From NCBI RefSeq assembly GCF_000003605.2, contig NW_003155255.1, positions 69,808 to 80,106 of the forward strand: a stretch of 10,299 nucleotides of DNA. Reading direction: 5' to 3'. Position numbers and translations under genes: made by a program. The notes under the pieces were generated by a model. It saw nothing but the letters and a program-made list of their open reading frames with translations, did not search any database and was not told the origin of the DNA. Source of the stretch: Saccoglossus kowalevskii (lineage: Eukaryota > Hemichordata > Enteropneusta > Harrimaniidae). This document shows positions 7,653-10,299 of the stretch, one piece after another; the first letter of the stretch is position 1; every line of letters begins with the position of its first letter.

Positions 7653-7957
7653 TAATCAAGAAATATTTCCACTCATATTAGGATTCAAATAAAGAATCTA
7701 CACTATGCTACCGTCTTTTATCCAGTCTCTAATTTACTTTAACGACTACGGCATACATCCTTTGATGATGCTGATATTCGAGAAAAACAGTTGAGGTTCG
7801 TGAACAAATACAACTCCTTATATTGATACATCATACCACCAAATCTATGCACCATATATTAGTAAAATTGAGCATTACTTGAACCCCCTTCCCAACCATA
7901 TTATTCGGAACGCAGAACAAGAGCGAAAATACAATTATTGTATATAACGGAACTTAC

Positions 7958-8027
7958 CTGTAACACGCACAATTACTGCTAATATTAACAGAATTGAAAC
8001 TATGCGACGAACACTGATGGCCACCAT
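7958..8027 (-). CDS. Exon 1: start codon and signal peptide
   Basis: The exon starts at ATG (8027-8025) in a good context (G at -3, G at +4), with an in-frame stop two codons upstream, so this start is well determined. It encodes MVAISVRRIVSILLILAVIV then RVT: a short basic n-region, a hydrophobic core of about 12 residues and a polar end, as in a secretory signal peptide. It ends at a consensus donor, CAG|GTAAGT (GT at 7957-7956), in phase 1. The next matching acceptor with a Cys-rich frame is 5.3 kb away at 2609. Cleavage probably falls near residues 20-25. A first exon holding only the signal peptide, followed by a long first intron, is common in animal secreted proteins. Confidence 0.72.
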
Positions 8028-8560
8028 TGCTCACTGCGCATTGACGTATATGGCCCTAAACCAGTGTCTGATTCACATTGAGTGAATGATTGTACCTCCT
8101 AGGAACCCGAATGAGGAAGTTAGTATCAAAAATAGACTTGACAAATAAAATGTGATATGTTATCCGGGACACCTGAATGTACTAATTGTTATGCATATGC
8201 GTAAGGGTTTCAGTACGTCATTCCCAAAACCCCGAAGCAAACGTTAACAATAACATATCAAATGTATGCGAGTGTTGTGTTATGTTGTTCCCGGGGTCTA
8301 TAATATGCTCCACGATGGCAAAGCAACATGGCAAAATTTCTAAGCTTGACAAGAAAACGGAATCTCCAAGTACATGGCAATAAATAATGTCTTTATTATC
8401 TGAGACCATTACAAATTAGTGACATGACATATGTTTATTTATAGTTAACCAAGAATTAAAGCATCGTTGGTATAGAGGCACCTGTTACACGAACTCCTAC
8501 TAGAGTTGAACATCAAAAAATTGTTGACTTCTATTCTGAATGAGTATGTCACATAAGCTT
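8028..8560. other. Immediate upstream flank of the HYR-Sushi gene
   Basis: This region should contain the 5' UTR and core promoter of the minus-strand gene, but no clear TATA box or initiator could be assigned. ATGCATATGCGT at 8191-8202, about 165 bp upstream of the start codon, is one base off the POU-factor MORE motif. Short open frames here on both strands show no domain. Confidence 0.3.
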
Positions 8561-8607
8561 GATAGCCAAGATGCACGGCTTAACGGGCAAAATCACGTAA
8601 CTTCGCG

Positions 8608-8702
8608 TTCGATTTCCAATCGAAACACGCTACGTGGCGTGTTTTACTTCGGTAAAATCTATAAATCTGATTGGAGGCGCCTCTAAAGCATACGTCCAAT
8701 CA
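8608..8702. promoter_or_regulatory. Palindrome and CCAAT cluster upstream of the gene
   Basis: Five perfect inverted repeats lie within 95 bp: TTCGATT/AATCGAA (8608-8624), ACACGC/GCGTGT (8625-8642), TTTTAC-TTCG-GTAAAA (8642-8657), GAGGCGCCTC (8674-8683) and TGATTGG/CCAATCA (8668-8674 and 8696-8702). Three CCAAT boxes are included (one at 8616-8620 and the two in the last pair). A TATAAA lies at 8660-8665 on the plus strand. It could be a distal promoter or enhancer of the minus-strand gene, or part of an inserted element. Confidence 0.3.
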
Positions 8703-8781
8703 AAGTTTGTGTAATATGTGACAACTGGTCAGAAATATAACATAGCTGTCAATGGTGTGGAGAAAGAGTAAAGTAAAAATA

Positions 8782-8792
8782 AAGATGGCGGC
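8782..8792 (+). promoter_or_regulatory. YY1-like site
   Basis: AAGATGGCGGC is an exact match to the YY1 consensus. In animal promoters this site often sits just after the transcription start and may include the start codon. Here the ATG opens only a 12-codon frame (MAAKIQRIVMLI, then stop) with no good splice donor, so a plus-strand gene start is not supported. Similar AAGATGGC sequences near the foldback core show it can also come from mobile DNA. Confidence 0.3.
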
Positions 8793-8799
8793 AAAGATC

Positions 8800-9660
8800 C
8801 AACGCATTGTTATGCTAATTTGATTTCCGGCTTGTTTGTTGACACAAAAATGAAAGATTTTTAGAATTTTCTCGGCGATAGCTACGTGAATTGAAACCAA
8901 AACGTTATCAGCAAGATTTCAGGGACGACAGTGACGATCTCCAAAACGTAATTGGAGGCAAATAAACACGTGAAGCATAACAACTGTTTCGAGTCGTAGC
9001 GTAATGTAGGGGACTAAACCATTTTTACCTCTGAGGGGAATGGAAATTACTCGCTTTTCAGGGTGTCATAATAAGTGAGGGTGAAAATCGTTTTTATGCT
9101 ATGAAAAAGTGAAGACCTTGAACGTACTTTATGTGCTTTAATACAAAGCATTATTTTGTTTGATTGCGTGAAGCATTTAAGTTCATGTGCTGCACAAAGT
9201 ACGGGACGACGAAGCTGAAATATCCAAGAACTAACACATATATAAATAACATCTCAAATGCTAATATTCGGGGAATATTTTAAATCTAAGGGAGAATTTG
9301 TTACTACTTAAAATAATAATTGTAAATTTGGAGGAAATCAGAGGCCACAACATGTTTGCCTGTGTATCAAGTTACATATATACATATGTCGTATAACGAC
9401 ACTATTCCACCAGTCATTACTCCGCGCTCGCTTCCACACTAATCGGGTCACTGTAGTAGTAGAGCGTACAGCAGCTCCAATCGTAGACAAAAACAAATTG
9501 GTTCGCTGTGCGTGGACGCAATTGGGTCTAGTAAAAATGCAAATATGCTAGATAAGCCTAAATCAGCTTAAATCTTAGCCCGTACTTCGTGTAACGTGAA
9601 CACAATTAATGTCACATAAAATGTTGTTTTTTAAGAGACCTCCCAGGCAGTCAACAATCT
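8800..9660. other. Noncoding flank, no gene recognised
   Basis: The minus-strand frame ending near 8700 contains a hydrophobic stretch (MRWIFAAIFIFTLLF) that looks like a signal peptide, but it lacks a following donor or domain. Short stems are present: CGTACTTT/AAAGTACG (9123-9130 and 9196-9203), AATATTC/GAATATT (9263-9279) and TGTCGT/ACGACA (9387-9401). Nothing else is recognised. Confidence 0.3.
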
Positions 9661-9700
9661 GACTTAAAGCGCGGCTCAATAATCCCAGGGATTGCACCAG

Positions 9701-9721
9701 TGCGTCATGGGAAATGTAATT
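9701..9721 (-). promoter_or_regulatory. ZNF143-like motif
   Basis: On the minus strand the site reads ATTACATTTCCCATGACGCA, which resembles the ZNF143/Staf motif ACTACAATTCCCAGAATGCA. A nearby AATCCC/GGGATT palindrome (9681-9693) and a second TCCC...TGCACC resemblance add some weight. ZNF143 sites usually lie in promoters. No gene start could be placed next to it. Confidence 0.2.
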
Positions 9722-10124
9722 CGCATGGTCCGCCCAGTTGTTTACTTGATACACAGCTGTTATTATTTCAACCGAAGGTGTTAATTTCGTAAGCTGACAT
9801 CATACATTACACTATTATCCGATTTGAAAGGACTTATTGAATCGCGTTCAACGCTCACTGGGCCCCCACAATCTTTTTAAATCAGTTTGCTTACTTGCAT
9901 CATAGAGCTCCTTATTTAGTTCCATGAAAACTATGGTTTAATTGAATAACATACACAATGTCAGAATGGTTTAGACCGAGTGCGAACATGAAAAGCGATG
10001 TTTAAAACTGCTGAGCAGCGCAAGGTGTGTTTGTTGCTATTGATTCAATGCCTAACAAACCATGCACGGAAACAATGAGGTATTGTTATGCTTGACAGGA
10101 GGTATGTAAGGGTGCATAAATACG

Positions 10125-10299
10125 CCAGTTGCGAGTGGTGAGTTGCGAGTAGCAAGTAGCAAAATGTGTCAGTTGCGAGCGCTCGAAAGTGTCAGTTGCG
10201 AGCGCTCGAAAGTGGCAGTTGCGAGTGCTCGAAAGTGGCAGTTGCGAGCGCTCGAAATGGCAGTTGCTAGCGCTAAAAATAGCAGTTGCTAGTGGCGAT
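10125..10299 (+). repeat. Minisatellite with 22-23 bp unit, running off the right edge
   Basis: Irregular CAGTTGCGAG/AGTTGCGAG units at 10125-10169 are followed by units of 23 bp at 10170-10192, 10193-10215 and 10216-10238, then 22 bp at 10239-10260 and 10261-10282, and a partial unit to the edge. The consensus is CAGTTGCGAGCGCTCGAAA plus GTGG, with the palindrome GAGCGCTC inside each good unit. The inner copies are nearly identical and the outer ones diverged, as in a growing minisatellite. Confidence 0.92.

Larger units (their letters stand above)
2610..7957 (-). other. Long first intron of the HYR-Sushi gene
   Basis: The intron is bounded by a consensus GTAAGT donor at the 7957 end and a TTTTTCAG acceptor at the 2610 end, both phase 1. 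Its size contrasts with the 243-305 bp of introns 2, 3 and 5. I searched the minus strand for phase 1-1 exons with cysteine-rich or hydrophobic content and found none that stood out. It carries several repeats and palindromes, listed separately. Stretches 2612-3000, 3735-4320, 4540-4819, 5480-5700, 5800-6420, 6500-7180 and 7660-7950 show nothing I can name. Confidence 0.6.
1..8027 (-). other. Gene model: secreted HYR-Sushi protein, 5' part (exons 1-5 and start of exon 6)
   Basis: This span collects six exons of one minus-strand gene: 8027-7958, 2609-2520, 2247-2136, 1892-1777, 514-332 and 26-1 (partial). Introns are 5348, 272, 243, 1262 and 305 bp, with phases 1, 1, 2, 1 and 1, and every donor phase matches the next acceptor phase. 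Joined, they read signal peptide (residues 1 to about 23), basic Cys-rich module (24-53), HYR domain (about 54-130), Sushi domain (131-190) and an unknown continuation. The order of domains, the exon borders falling at domain borders, and the one split HYR domain reassembling to its expected length all support the model. HYR and Sushi domains are extracellular, so the protein should enter the secretory pathway. Its function and full length are unknown. Extra exons inside the long first intron cannot be excluded. Confidence 0.72.

Noticed and set aside
8469-8624. Two A-box-like sequences (TGGTATAGAGG at 8469-8479 and TAGCCAAGATG at 8563-8573), the second followed by GTTCGATTTCC
   Set aside because: A-box matches this loose occur several times by chance in 10 kb on two strands, and the T arm after the second does not pair. 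A SINE or tRNA call is not justified.
8700-8900. Minus-strand frame with a signal-peptide-like MRWIFAAIFIFTLLF stretch
   Set aside because: It ends within about 20 codons after the hydrophobic part, with no convincing donor. Its start overlaps the YY1-like AAGATGGCGGC on the other strand.
1-10299. Prokaryotic systems, CRISPR arrays, viral genes, intact transposases
   Set aside because: No ordered repeats with spacers, no ribosome-binding-site-linked genes, and no capsid, integrase, reverse transcriptase or DDE motifs were visible in any frame.

Overview
The window looks like AT-rich animal (invertebrate) nuclear DNA. No operon-like packing of genes is visible, intact open frames are short, introns have GT/AG (one GC/AG) borders with pyrimidine tracts, and mobile-element debris is plentiful. 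The domain mix (HYR plus a six-cysteine Sushi, on mostly phase-1 exons) is typical of secreted or cell-surface proteins of deuterostome, lophotrochozoan and similar invertebrates. I cannot name the species.

One gene can be supported. It lies on the minus strand and covers most of the window from about 8027 down to the left edge. Exon 1 (8027-7958) encodes a signal peptide. Exon 2 (2609-2520) encodes a short arginine-rich, cysteine-rich module. Exons 3 and 4 (2247-2136 and 1892-1777) together make one HYR domain. Exon 5 (514-332) is one Sushi/CCP domain. A probable exon 6 starts at 26 and runs off the left edge. All junction phases agree (1, 1, 2, 1, 1), so the reading frame stays open for 199 codons, 190 of them complete in exons 1-5. 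Intron 4 appears to use a GC donor. The product should be secreted and may have an adhesion, matrix or immune-recognition role, but nothing in the sequence fixes its function.

Intron 4 (515-1776) is mostly filled by a foldback-like element: two arrays of a degenerate repeat of about 22 bp in opposite orientation (about 640-870 and 1381-1672) around a core. The 5.3-kb intron 1 (2610-7957) holds no convincing exon. It contains a GC-richer patch (4330-4500), a two-copy direct duplication (4820-5135 and 5217-5479), an AT-rich palindrome cluster (5736-5797), a degenerate tRNA/SINE-like sequence (6428-6489) and a 14-bp-stem hairpin (7609-7652).

From 8028 to 10299 lies the upstream flank of the gene. 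It has a palindrome and CCAAT cluster (8608-8702), a YY1-like site (8782-8792), a ZNF143-like site (9701-9721) and, at the right edge, a minisatellite with a 22-23 bp unit (10170-10299) that continues out of the window. No bacterial genes, CRISPR array, intact transposase or intact RNA gene was seen.
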